A stretch of DNA of 64,000 nt. It comes from Flagellimonas hymeniacidonis. Its GTDB lineage: Bacteria; Bacteroidota; Bacteroidia; Flavobacteriales; Flavobacteriaceae. The notes under the pieces were generated by a model. It worked only from the letters and a program-made list of their open reading frames with translations, had not been told where the DNA came from and did no database searches. Shown here piece after piece: positions 17,965 through 27,860 of this stretch (position 1 is its first letter; the number at the start of each line of letters is the position of its first letter). The position numbers and the translations under genes are program-made. The stretch is taken from the NCBI RefSeq assembly GCF_008040165.1, contig NZ_VRUR01000002.1, positions 1,757,109 to 1,821,108 of the forward strand, given 5' to 3'.

Positions 17965-20469
17965 ATGAAAAAGACACTACAACTAAAGAGCCATTTTTTA
18001 TTGATGGTTCTAGCGGTATTCACATTCTCATCATGCGATGACGAAGAAGACCAAACCGCATTCAACACGCTTAACGATGTTCGAAGTACTATTGTACAAA
18101 CTGCACAAGCTACTGATGCACTAAGCTCCTTGGTAGCTGCATTGACAAAAGCAGATGAAAATGAAGAATCAGATTTAATTGGAGCCTTAAGTGGCAATGG
18201 CCCTTTTACCGTATTTGCCCCTACAAATGATGCCTTTACAGCCTTACTATCTGGTTTAGATGGTTTCGAATCCTTAGAGGATTTTGACACTCCTGAAGAA
18301 AAAGCATTATTGGCTACAATCCTAAAATATCATGTTGTTTCTGGTATTGCAGCAGCCTCAACCGACCTTAGCGATGGTCAAACCATTACTACTTTACAAG
18401 GAGAAGATGTTACTATAAGCCTAGATGGAGGAGTTTTTGTTTCGGATGTTACAGATATAGATGCTGAGGTAGTAATCCCCAATGTAAATGCTTCCAACGG
18501 AATAGTGCATGTAATTAACAAAGTGCTATTGCCACAAGAAATTATTGATGCACTTAATGGTGGAGAAGAAGGAAAGACTTTGGTTGAAATTGTGGTTGAA
18601 ACAGAAGCTTTATCACTTTTAGAAGCGGCTGTTATCAAAGCTGGTTTGGTTGATACACTAAACAGCGAAGGCCCCTTTACTGTATTTGCTCCAACAGATG
18701 ATGCTTTTGTAGCGTTATTGGATATTTTAGGTGATGATTATACTTCTTTGGAGGATTTTAATACCGATGAGGAGCTAGCGCTTCTTACAAATATATTACT
18801 GTATCATGTGGTTCCTGCCAAAGTTTTAGAAGCTGATTTGGCAGCTGGTGATGTGCCCACTGCCTTTACGGGCAATTCAATAGCTGTTATTGAAAAAGAT
18901 GGAGGTTTTGTTATCGGTGATGCTTCTGATGTGGATGCTACCATTACGGGAACGGATATTATGGCCTCCAACGGAGTAGCACATACCATCAACAAGGTAT
19001 TACTTCCTCAAGCCGCTTTGGATTTTGTTGCGCAATTACAATTGAAGAACATTGTAGAAATTGCAATAGAAACCGAAGACTTAAGTCTTCTAGTTGAAGC
19101 GTTGCAAACTGCGAATGCCGGTCTTGTTGAAACACTGAGCGGAAGTGGTCCTTTTACGGTCTTTGCGCCAACCAATGCCGCTTTTGTTGAATTATTGGGT
19201 ATTCTAGGAGATAACTACAATAGTTTGGCCGATTTTGATACGCAAGAAGAGATTGATTTATTAATTGCCATTTTGACCTATCACGTAGTTCCAGATATTG
19301 CAGCACTTTCAACAGACTTATCTGATGGACAGCATATCCCAACCGTTTTGGGTGACAACTTAGGAATCAACATAAAAAATGGTAACGTTCATGTAGTCGA
19401 TGCTACAGATACGAATGCTACCGTAGTTCTTCCAAATGTTGAAGCAAGTAATGGGGTTGTACATGTTATAAATAAGGTCTTACTGCCACAAGTTGCTTTG
19501 GATTTTGTTGCGCAACTACAATTGAAGAACATTGTAGAAATTGCAATAGAGACTAACGACCTAAGCCTGTTGGTAAAGGCATTGCAAACAGCCAACGCGG
19601 GACTTGTAGAAACCTTGAGCGGAGTTGGGCCATTTACTGTTTTTGCCCCAACAAATGCAGCTTTTGAAGAGCTTTTGGATATTCTGGGAGATGACTTTCA
19701 TAGCTTAGAAGATTTTGATACCCCCGAAGAGATTGATATTTTAGTAAAAGTGTTAACCTATCATGTTGTGGTAGGTACAGCTGCCTTCTCAACAGATTTG
19801 TCCAACGGTCAACAAATTGAAACTTTCCAAGGCGAAAATGTTGGAATCAATATAAAAAATGGAACTGTGCATATTGAAGATGCCACAGATACCAATGCAA
19901 CGGTTGTTTTGCCAGACGTAGAAGCAAGTAATGGTGTAGTACATGTAATTAACAAAGTACTATTACCTCAGGAAGTTTTGGATATTCTCTTTCCGCCAAC
20001 ACCTAATATTGTGCAGCTAGCCCAATCCGTGGACGACCTTAGTCTTTTAGTGGATGCATTGGTTCAGGCTGATGCAGGTCTTGTCAATGTATTGAGCGGC
20101 GATGGTCCTTTCACGGTTTTCGCTCCTACAAATAAAGCATTCCAAAACTTGCTTCATGCATTGGGAAATCAATACAACAGTCTTGAAGATTTTGATACAG
20201 ACGAAGAAAAAGCCTTATTGGCCAAAATATTAACGTATCATGTTGTTGCTGGTAGTGCTGTAGCTTCTTCCGATTTATACAATCATCAAAGATTAAACAC
20301 CTTTCAGGGGGAGTCCCTATTTGCAATTATCAATCATGGAATTTTCATTAGAGACAAAACCCATGTGGATGCCAAGGTAGTTGGTGCAGATAATGTTGCG
20401 AGCAATGGTATTGTCCATGTTATTGATAAAGTACTTTTGCCTGAAGAAGTTCTAAATGCACTACATTGA
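17965..20469 (+). CDS. FAS1 (fasciclin) lipoprotein with five FAS1 domains
   Basis: 834 residues from ATG 17965 (a TTG two codons earlier is also in frame). The lipobox FSSC is followed by DDEED, again the acidic pattern linked to surface display. Five FAS1 domains follow at a spacing of about 150-160 residues. Domains 3 and 4 start exactly 480 bases apart and share a 56-base block that differs at one position only, while the flanking parts have diverged at many synonymous sites. This indicates internal duplication with later gene conversion. It is paralogous to the four-domain gene upstream. A terminator follows 43 bases after the stop. The role is presumably adhesive. Confidence 0.88.
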   Translation: MKKTLQLKSHFLLMVLAVFTFSSCDDEEDQTAFNTLNDVRSTIVQTAQATDALSSLVAALTKADENEESDLIGALSGNGPFTVFAPTNDAFTALLSGLDGFESLEDFDTPEEKALLATILKYHVVSGIAAASTDLSDGQTITTLQGEDVTISLDGGVFVSDVTDIDAEVVIPNVNASNGIVHVINKVLLPQEIIDALNGGEEGKTLVEIVVETEALSLLEAAVIKAGLVDTLNSEGPFTVFAPTDDAFVALLDILGDDYTSLEDFNTDEELALLTNILLYHVVPAKVLEADLAAGDVPTAFTGNSIAVIEKDGGFVIGDASDVDATITGTDIMASNGVAHTINKVLLPQAALDFVAQLQLKNIVEIAIETEDLSLLVEALQTANAGLVETLSGSGPFTVFAPTNAAFVELLGILGDNYNSLADFDTQEEIDLLIAILTYHVVPDIAALSTDLSDGQHIPTVLGDNLGINIKNGNVHVVDATDTNATVVLPNVEASNGVVHVINKVLLPQVALDFVAQLQLKNIVEIAIETNDLSLLVKALQTANAGLVETLSGVGPFTVFAPTNAAFEELLDILGDDFHSLEDFDTPEEIDILVKVLTYHVVVGTAAFSTDLSNGQQIETFQGENVGINIKNGTVHIEDATDTNATVVLPDVEASNGVVHVINKVLLPQEVLDILFPPTPNIVQLAQSVDDLSLLVDALVQADAGLVNVLSGDGPFTVFAPTNKAFQNLLHALGNQYNSLEDFDTDEEKALLAKILTYHVVAGSAVASSDLYNHQRLNTFQGESLFAIINHGIFIRDKTHVDAKVVGADNVASNGIVHVIDKVLLPEEVLNALH
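19015..19550 (+). repeat. 480-base intragenic direct repeat with conserved patch
   Basis: Bases 19015-19070 and 19495-19550 are identical except at 19036/19516 (T versus C). They encode the linker and first helix of FAS1 domains 3 and 4 of the second fasciclin protein. The repeat period of 480 bases equals one domain. Confidence 0.9.
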
Positions 20470-20512
20470 TCTATATAATCTGAATATATAATTTGTAGGT
20501 TTTAATATTACT

Positions 20513-20546
20513 AAAAGCTCCGTTGATTAAAATCAACGGAGCTTTT
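20513..20546 (+). terminator. Rho-independent terminator after the second FAS1 gene
   Basis: The stem AAAAGCTCCGTTGATT (20513-20528) pairs with 20531-20546 and ends in a T run. It follows the FAS1 stop codon by 43 bases. Confidence 0.85.
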
Positions 20547-20705
20547 TATCTATATGTCTTTACCGTTTATCGATGACACATCAAAAGAGGTCTCTTTACC
20601 ATACAAAAACACCGTCTTTGACAACTATTAATTTTTTAGGCGAGTATTATGTCACATCTTTGAAGTCCCAAATCTTTCCAAACTATACCTAATCAATGGT
20701 GAAAG

Positions 20706-20731
20706 CTCCCCCAAATTCTGGGGGAGTTTTT
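20706..20731 (+). terminator. Orphan Rho-independent terminator
   Basis: CTCCCCCA (20706-20713) pairs with TGGGGGAG (20719-20726) around a five-base loop and is followed by TTTTT on the plus strand. On the minus strand the T run is poor, so it is not a good yidC terminator. No plus-strand gene lies between it and the preceding terminator, which raises the possibility of a small RNA. Confidence 0.7.
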
Positions 20732-20749
20732 GTTTTGTAGAAAAGTGTT

Positions 20750-22618
20750 TTAGCGTTTTCCCGTTTTCTTTTGGGCTTCAGCCTGCTCCATCATTTCACG
20801 CATCTTTTTCTGGAACTTGTTTTCCTTTTTAGGCTTTTTCTTGTTCTCCTGAATCTGCGCATGGATTTTATCCTCGTTCAAGATGTATTTTTTGATAGCC
20901 AACATAATAAAGATGGTAATCAAATTGGAAACAAAATAATACAAACTCAAACCACTTGCATAGTTGTTAAAGAAGAACAACATCATTACAGGAGATAGGT
21001 ACATGATAAACTTCATGTTTGGCATACCTGGTTGTTGTTGCATTTGCATACTCTGCCCTGTGGTCATCGTCATATAGAAGAAGATAGCAACCGATGCCAA
21101 AATTGGAAAAAGACTTACGTGGTCTCCATAAAACGGAATGGCAAAGGGTAAATTGAAAATAGTATCATAAGAAGATAAATCTTCCGCCCATAAAAATGAC
21201 TTTTGTCTCAACGCAAAGGACGTTGGGAAAAACATGAACAGTGAGTAAAAAATGGGCAACTGTAACAATGCCGGTATACAACCACTCATGGGACTTACCC
21301 CTGCCTTATTGTACAGCTTCATGGTTTCTTGCTGCTTTTTCATCGCGTTATCCTTCAACCGCTCATTGATTTCTGTAATCTCTGGTTTTAATACTTTCAT
21401 CTTCGCCTGTGAGAGGTAAGATTTATAAGTAACCGGAGATAATGCCAAGCGCACCACAATGGTCATCACAATAATGGCAATTCCAAATGGTAGGAAAGAG
21501 CTCAAAAAAGTATAAAAGGGAGTAAACACATGCCTATTTATCCATCCAAAAATTCCCCATCCAAAAGGAATCGATTCTACCAATCCTAAATCTTTATAGT
21601 CATCTAAAACCTTTACGTCTGTTGGACCATAATACCAATGCATACTTTGGGAAAGTTCTCCCGCTTGTAATTCCAAAGCTGTCTTGGTAGTATAGGCTTT
21701 TGTAAATAATGTCTCTTTACTTTCTTCCTCAACTAAATTTGTGGAACTAAGTGCTGCACTCTTAAAGTGGGTATCTGTTGCCAAAATAGAACTGAAAAAA
21801 TGCTGTCGGTAAGACAACCATTTCACATCTGTTTCGGTCTCTTCGTCTAAATCGCTACTCTCTGAAAGCTTGCTGATTTTATCTCCATCATGATTATACG
21901 TTAAACGGGTATAGCGATTTTCGTATAGAACACTTTTGTCATGTCTGATTCCTTTAAGATTCCATTCCAAATCAATGGGCCGAGTTGAATTAATGACACC
22001 GTTCAATCCTTGAGATCGAATAGTAAAATCCACCAAATAATCATTTGGTTTCATCTCATATCGATATTCTAAAAATTGATTTTGCGAAATCTTGGCTTTC
22101 ATGGAAAGCACTTGATTATCTCCGTTGTTTGAAAATGAAGGTTCAAAAAACAAATCTAAAGTGTTCAACACCCTATTATCCGAAGTAGAAAAATTTATCC
22201 CAAATTCAGCATTTCCATCTTTAACCAAATATATTGGAATAGAGTCATGGTCAACAAAATTCTTCATTCTGGCTTCTACAATCTGGCCACCTTTGTTGTC
22301 CACCTCCAAATAAAGCACCTCATTTTCTAATTTTGTAGTTCCCTCCGAGGCCTTGGTAAAACCAAACGCTCCAACAGCACTCTTGTAGCTTGCTACTGCG
22401 GTAGAATCTTGTAAATTAATTGATGTAGGTTCATTATCTTGAACAGATTCAACAACAGTTTCAGATTCCGTAACTGCTGCTTCAATCTTTTCTTGCTCTG
22501 CTTTTTGGGCCTCTAATTCTTCAGGGGTAGGCTGATTTTGGTAAAACATAAAAATGAGTATCCCAAAAATCAATACAAAACCAATAATGGAATTGATATC
22601 CAACTTCTTTTCTTCCAT
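20750..22618 (-). CDS. yidC: Membrane protein insertase YidC
   Basis: 622 residues. YidC inserts and folds inner-membrane proteins, alone or with SecYEG. The N-terminal anchor (about 6-24) is followed by the large periplasmic P1 domain (about 60-345) and the conserved five-helix core (about 350-585), including the MKVLKPEITEINERLK cytoplasmic loop and the PIFYSLFMFFP segment. The C-terminal tail is strongly basic, as expected for ribosome contact. It lies downstream of pyrG on the same strand with 67 bases between, a conserved Bacteroidota arrangement, and has its own promoter box. Confidence 0.97.
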   Translation of the reverse strand: MEEKKLDINSIIGFVLIFGILIFMFYQNQPTPEELEAQKAEQEKIEAAVTESETVVESVQDNEPTSINLQDSTAVASYKSAVGAFGFTKASEGTTKLENEVLYLEVDNKGGQIVEARMKNFVDHDSIPIYLVKDGNAEFGINFSTSDNRVLNTLDLFFEPSFSNNGDNQVLSMKAKISQNQFLEYRYEMKPNDYLVDFTIRSQGLNGVINSTRPIDLEWNLKGIRHDKSVLYENRYTRLTYNHDGDKISKLSESSDLDEETETDVKWLSYRQHFFSSILATDTHFKSAALSSTNLVEEESKETLFTKAYTTKTALELQAGELSQSMHWYYGPTDVKVLDDYKDLGLVESIPFGWGIFGWINRHVFTPFYTFLSSFLPFGIAIIVMTIVVRLALSPVTYKSYLSQAKMKVLKPEITEINERLKDNAMKKQQETMKLYNKAGVSPMSGCIPALLQLPIFYSLFMFFPTSFALRQKSFLWAEDLSSYDTIFNLPFAIPFYGDHVSLFPILASVAIFFYMTMTTGQSMQMQQQPGMPNMKFIMYLSPVMMLFFFNNYASGLSLYYFVSNLITIFIMLAIKKYILNEDKIHAQIQENKKKPKKENKFQKKMREMMEQAEAQKKTGKR

Positions 22619-22662
22619 GAAAGTTATTTAGTGAAAATCTCTATCTCAGGTTTTCAGGTGGC

Positions 22663-22670
22663 AAATATAT
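22663..22670 (-). promoter_or_regulatory. TAnnTTTG promoter -7 box of yidC
   Basis: Reads TATATTTG on the minus strand, 44 bases upstream of the yidC start, in the pyrG-yidC gap. It allows yidC to be transcribed separately from pyrG. Confidence 0.5.
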
Positions 22671-22685
22671 GTCCAAAAACGGAGT

Positions 22686-24374
<1,689 letters not shown>

Positions 24375-24377
24375 TCA

Positions 24378-24611
24378 TTACTTAGGAAATTCTTTTTGAA
24401 TTTGTCTTATGAGAGGTTCCAGCCCATTGTCCTTAACATCTAACATCGTATTTAAGTGTTCTCCCAAGGTTCCTCTTGGAAATCCTTTCCGCCTGAACCA
24501 TACCAAATAAGCCAAAGGCAAATCCACCAAATAACGGTCTTTGTACTTGCCAAAAGGCATTTTGTAATGCGCAAGTTCCAATAGTTTAGCTTTGTCAGGT
24601 CGGATTTCCAT
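24378..24611 (-). CDS. DUF3820 family protein
   Basis: A 77-residue protein matching the DUF3820 family: MPFGKYKDRYLVDLPLAYLVWF is spread over residues 18-39 and the protein ends with a helical LGEHL...LIRQIQKEF segment. The family is small, cytoplasmic and of unknown biochemical function, though named in databases as putative quorum-sensing-regulated virulence factors. It is transcribed on the same strand as pyrG, with 57 bases between them, and divergent from the isomerase-like gene. Confidence 0.8.
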   Translation of the reverse strand: MEIRPDKAKLLELAHYKMPFGKYKDRYLVDLPLAYLVWFRRKGFPRGTLGEHLNTMLDVKDNGLEPLIRQIQKEFPK

Positions 24612-24655
24612 TTGTATTTCTAAAATACTATCTTTCTAGGTATAAACATCTCATC

Positions 24656-25516
24656 ATGAAGAGAAGAAATTTCATAGCAACCGCTGCCGTTGGTTCTGCC
24701 GGTATGGTAACTACCTCATCTTTAGCACAGAGTCAGCAACACAAGGATTTTGAGTTGAAGAACAATATTAACCATAGTGTATGCCAATGGTGCTTTAATC
24801 ATTTACCTCTAGAAGAATTTCTTCAAATATTAAATGGATTAGGGATTAAAGCCATTGATCTTATCGGTCCCAAAGATTGGCCGCTTTTAAAAAAATATGA
24901 TATTTATTGCTCCATGTGCAATGGCGCGGAAATTAGTTTGACAGAGGGATGGAACGACCCCAAATATCATGAAGAGCTTATTCAAAATTATACAACTATT
25001 ATTCCCCAAGTAGCAGAAGCTGGTTACACCAATCTTATCTGCTTTAGTGGAAACAGAAGAGGAATTAACGACTATGTTGGGCTTCAAAATTGTGTTGATG
25101 GGCTTTCCAAAATAATGCCCTTGGCCGAGAAGCACGGCGTTGTTATTCAAATGGAACTTTTTAATCAGGTAAACCATCCAGACTATATGTGTGACAGTTC
25201 AATTTGGGGGGTCGAGCTCTGTAAACATTTGGGTAGTGACAATTTTAAACTATTATATGATATCTACCATATGCAAATTCAAGAGGGAGATATTATTCGA
25301 AGTATTCAAAACTACCATCCCTATTTTGGGCATTACCATACAGCAGGTGTGCCGGGTAGACATGAAATTGATGAAACCCAAGAATTGTATTATCCAGCCA
25401 TTATGAATGCTATTTTAGATACTGGGTTTAAAGGCTATGTCGCCCAAGAGTTTATTACCACTTGGGATGATAAGATTGCAGCACTCAAAGATGCTTTTTT
25501 ACGATGTGATGTGTAA
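24656..25516 (+). CDS. Hydroxypyruvate isomerase-like TIM-barrel protein, Tat-type leader
   Basis: 286 residues. The N-terminus (MKRRNFIATAAVGSAG) is a Tat-type signal with ALA-type cleavage near SLAQ, so it is exported folded. The remainder is an AP-endonuclease family 2/xylose isomerase-like barrel; MELFNQVNH, LLYDIYHMQIQEGD and HYHTAGVPGRHEI carry the metal ligands typical of the hydroxypyruvate isomerase (Hyi) group. It may isomerise an aldehyde-ketose pair outside the cytoplasm; the substrate is not known. The stop codon overlaps the start of the M81 lipoprotein gene (ATGTGTAA), so the two are translationally coupled. Confidence 0.8.
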   Translation: MKRRNFIATAAVGSAGMVTTSSLAQSQQHKDFELKNNINHSVCQWCFNHLPLEEFLQILNGLGIKAIDLIGPKDWPLLKKYDIYCSMCNGAEISLTEGWNDPKYHEELIQNYTTIIPQVAEAGYTNLICFSGNRRGINDYVGLQNCVDGLSKIMPLAEKHGVVIQMELFNQVNHPDYMCDSSIWGVELCKHLGSDNFKLLYDIYHMQIQEGDIIRSIQNYHPYFGHYHTAGVPGRHEIDETQELYYPAIMNAILDTGFKGYVAQEFITTWDDKIAALKDAFLRCDV

Positions 25517-27095
25517 ACTACAAATAACAGGTGTTTTGAAAAACATAATTCTAATCCTCACATCGGCATTACTTATATCTTCTTGTAACTTAAATATTTC
25601 GAAAAAAGAAAATAAGCTTCCTAAAATTGCCATCGCGGGCATCGCAATAGAATCCAGTACCTTCTCACCCGCATTGAGTCATATAGAAGCTTTTCACCCA
25701 GTAACCGGAGATGTCATCTTTGATTCCTATCCCTTTTTTAATGTGGATTCCATTAATCGAAAACGTGCATATTGGATTCCTACTTTAAGAGGAAGGTCCC
25801 TGCCAGGAGGTATTGTTACAAGAGAAGCTTATGAGACCATGGTAAACAAGACATTGGACATGCTAAAAGAAAACGTTCCCTATGACGGGTTGTTTTTTGA
25901 TATTCATGGTGCAATGAGTGTTGTAGGATTGGATGATCCCGAAGGAGATTTCATTAAAAGGATTAGAGAGGTGATTGGCACCAAAACTCTAATTTCAACC
26001 TCAATGGATCTTCATGGTAATGTTTCACAACTACTGGCAAAACACACAGATTTAATTACCTGCTATCGTATGGCACCACATGAAGATGCCCTAGAATCTA
26101 AAAAAAGAGCTGTAGATAATCTTTTGGATAGAATTGAAAGTGGTAAGGGAAAACCTAAATACAAAGCATGGGTTCCTGTACCAATTTTACTTCCCGGTGA
26201 AAAAACAAGCACTAGAATTGAACCTGGGAAAAGTTTATACGCAAAGGTAGCACCAGTCGCCTCACAAGAAGGAATTGTTGATGCGGCTATATGGATAGGT
26301 TATGCATGGGCAGATGAACCAAGAAACCATGCAGTCGTCATGGTAACCGGAGATAAAAAAGAAATAGTGATCGATTCCGCAGAAAAATTGGCCTCCAGTT
26401 TTTGGGAAGAGCGCAATAATTTTGAGTTTGTTGCCCCAACTGCTTCTTTAAAAGAAAGTCTTGACATGGCCATTTTGAGTGACAAACATCCATTCATTAT
26501 TAGCGATATGGGTGATAATCCAACAGCTGGAGGAGCTGGTGATGTAACGTGGACACTGCATAGAATAATGGAACGACCAGAATTTCAATCCTCAAATGGC
26601 CCCTCACTTATTTATGCATCCATTCCAGGACCTGAATTTGTAGAAAAAGCTGTTGAGCTTGGAGTTGGGGGAAAGATAGATGCTTTAGCAGGAGCTGATA
26701 TTGACGATAGATATGCTCCACCTATTCGTCTTGCAGGAACTATTTCCGCCATTAAGCATGGTGATAAACATGCCGAAACCGAAGTTGTGGTTAATGTGGG
26801 CAGTATTAATGTGATTGTAACCAAAAAACGCAAACCTTATCATAAGGAATCGGATTTCACTCATTTGGGTTTAAATCCTAGAGAAACGGACATTGTAGTG
26901 GTAAAAATAGGCTATCTGGTTCCAGAATTATACGATATGAGGGCAGATTGGATAATGGCACTCACGCCTGGTGGCGTAGATCAAGATTTAGAACGTTTAG
27001 AGTACAAAAGAATCCAAAGACCCATGTTTCCTTTTGATAAAGACATGGAAGAACCAGATTTATCGGCAAGGTTAATACCAGCTTCTAATAAATAA
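25509..27095 (+). CDS. M81 (MlrC-like) family metallopeptidase, lipoprotein
   Basis: 528 residues from ATG 25509; the frame is open back to 25437 but that part lies in the upstream gene and gives no signal. The chosen start yields a lipoprotein signal with lipobox ISSC. The MlrC family core is visible: GIAIESSTFSP, FFDIHGAMS, SMDLHGNVS, CYRMAPHED and SDMGDNPTAGGAGD. The histidines and aspartates in these motifs are the expected zinc ligands. MlrC was named for microcystin breakdown, but most relatives have unknown substrates. It converges with the LytTR regulator, nine bases apart. Coupling to the isomerase-like gene suggests a joint catabolic role. Confidence 0.82.
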   Translation: MCKLQITGVLKNIILILTSALLISSCNLNISKKENKLPKIAIAGIAIESSTFSPALSHIEAFHPVTGDVIFDSYPFFNVDSINRKRAYWIPTLRGRSLPGGIVTREAYETMVNKTLDMLKENVPYDGLFFDIHGAMSVVGLDDPEGDFIKRIREVIGTKTLISTSMDLHGNVSQLLAKHTDLITCYRMAPHEDALESKKRAVDNLLDRIESGKGKPKYKAWVPVPILLPGEKTSTRIEPGKSLYAKVAPVASQEGIVDAAIWIGYAWADEPRNHAVVMVTGDKKEIVIDSAEKLASSFWEERNNFEFVAPTASLKESLDMAILSDKHPFIISDMGDNPTAGGAGDVTWTLHRIMERPEFQSSNGPSLIYASIPGPEFVEKAVELGVGGKIDALAGADIDDRYAPPIRLAGTISAIKHGDKHAETEVVVNVGSINVIVTKKRKPYHKESDFTHLGLNPRETDIVVVKIGYLVPELYDMRADWIMALTPGGVDQDLERLEYKRIQRPMFPFDKDMEEPDLSARLIPASNK

Positions 27096-27104
27096 TAGTA
27101 AGCA

Positions 27105-27851
27105 TTACAATCCCGAGAGCCTTTTTAGAAATTCTTCTTTTCTTCTTACCGCAATTTCAACACGACTGCCATCTGTCATCAGTGCATATCCTCCTTTGCC
27201 TTTGATATACTTTTCCACCATTTTAAGATTTACTAGATGGGAATGATGTGTTCTAAAAAAGTGATGGGATTCCAACAACGCTTCAAAGTATTTTAAAGTT
27301 TTGGCTACAGTAGCCTTTGTTTTATTGGTTAAAAAAAGGTGTGTATAGTTAGTATCTGATTGACATCTAACAATTTTATCAATAGAATGGAATGAAATAC
27401 CATCAATTGTTGGGACAGCTATTTTTTTTAATCCGGATTGCTCTTTAAAGTTATGAAGGAGCACTTCTAACCTTTTTGACGTGTCCTTAAGGCCTGCTTT
27501 TTCCTTGATTTTAGCCAATGCCCGCTCAAAGTCATCTTGGGCAACAGGTTTTAACAGGTAATCAATAGCTGAAAACTTAAAGGCATCAACCGCATATGCA
27601 TCAAAAGCCGTGGTAAATACAATTTCAAAATCTATGGTTGTCAGTTGTTCCAATAAATCAAATGCGGTTTCCTCATTTAGGTGAACATCTAGAAAAACAA
27701 CATCGGGCTTTGTTGTTGGTATGGTTTTAAGTGCCTCATGAACAGTTCTGCACTGAGAAATTATCTGAATATCATCTTCCACAGATTCTATCAACCTTAT
27801 GATGTGGTCAATACAGTGTTGTTCATCGTCAACAATAATGGCTTTTAGCAT
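27105..27851 (-). CDS. LytTR family response regulator
   Basis: 248 residues. The receiver domain (1-120) has the acidic pair at 8-9, the phosphoacceptor D55 in VVFLDVHL and K101 in DYLLKP. The LytTR DNA-binding domain (about 145-245) shows TNYTHLFL, FFRTHHSHLVNL and the RVEIAVRRKEE ending. It is encoded nine bases after the sensor kinase gene, forming a two-component pair. Such pairs are common in Bacteroidota; the target genes are not evident, though the adjacent M81/isomerase unit and the 29.9 kb genes are candidates. Confidence 0.93.
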   Translation of the reverse strand: MLKAIIVDDEQHCIDHIIRLIESVEDDIQIISQCRTVHEALKTIPTTKPDVVFLDVHLNEETAFDLLEQLTTIDFEIVFTTAFDAYAVDAFKFSAIDYLLKPVAQDDFERALAKIKEKAGLKDTSKRLEVLLHNFKEQSGLKKIAVPTIDGISFHSIDKIVRCQSDTNYTHLFLTNKTKATVAKTLKYFEALLESHHFFRTHHSHLVNLKMVEKYIKGKGGYALMTDGSRVEIAVRRKEEFLKRLSGL

Positions 27852-27860
27852 ACCCTATAA

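Noticed and set aside
20554..20631. Short open frame of 25 codons between the FAS1 terminator and yidC
   Set aside because: It lies directly behind a terminator, has no visible ribosome-binding site or conserved motif, and is short enough to arise by chance.
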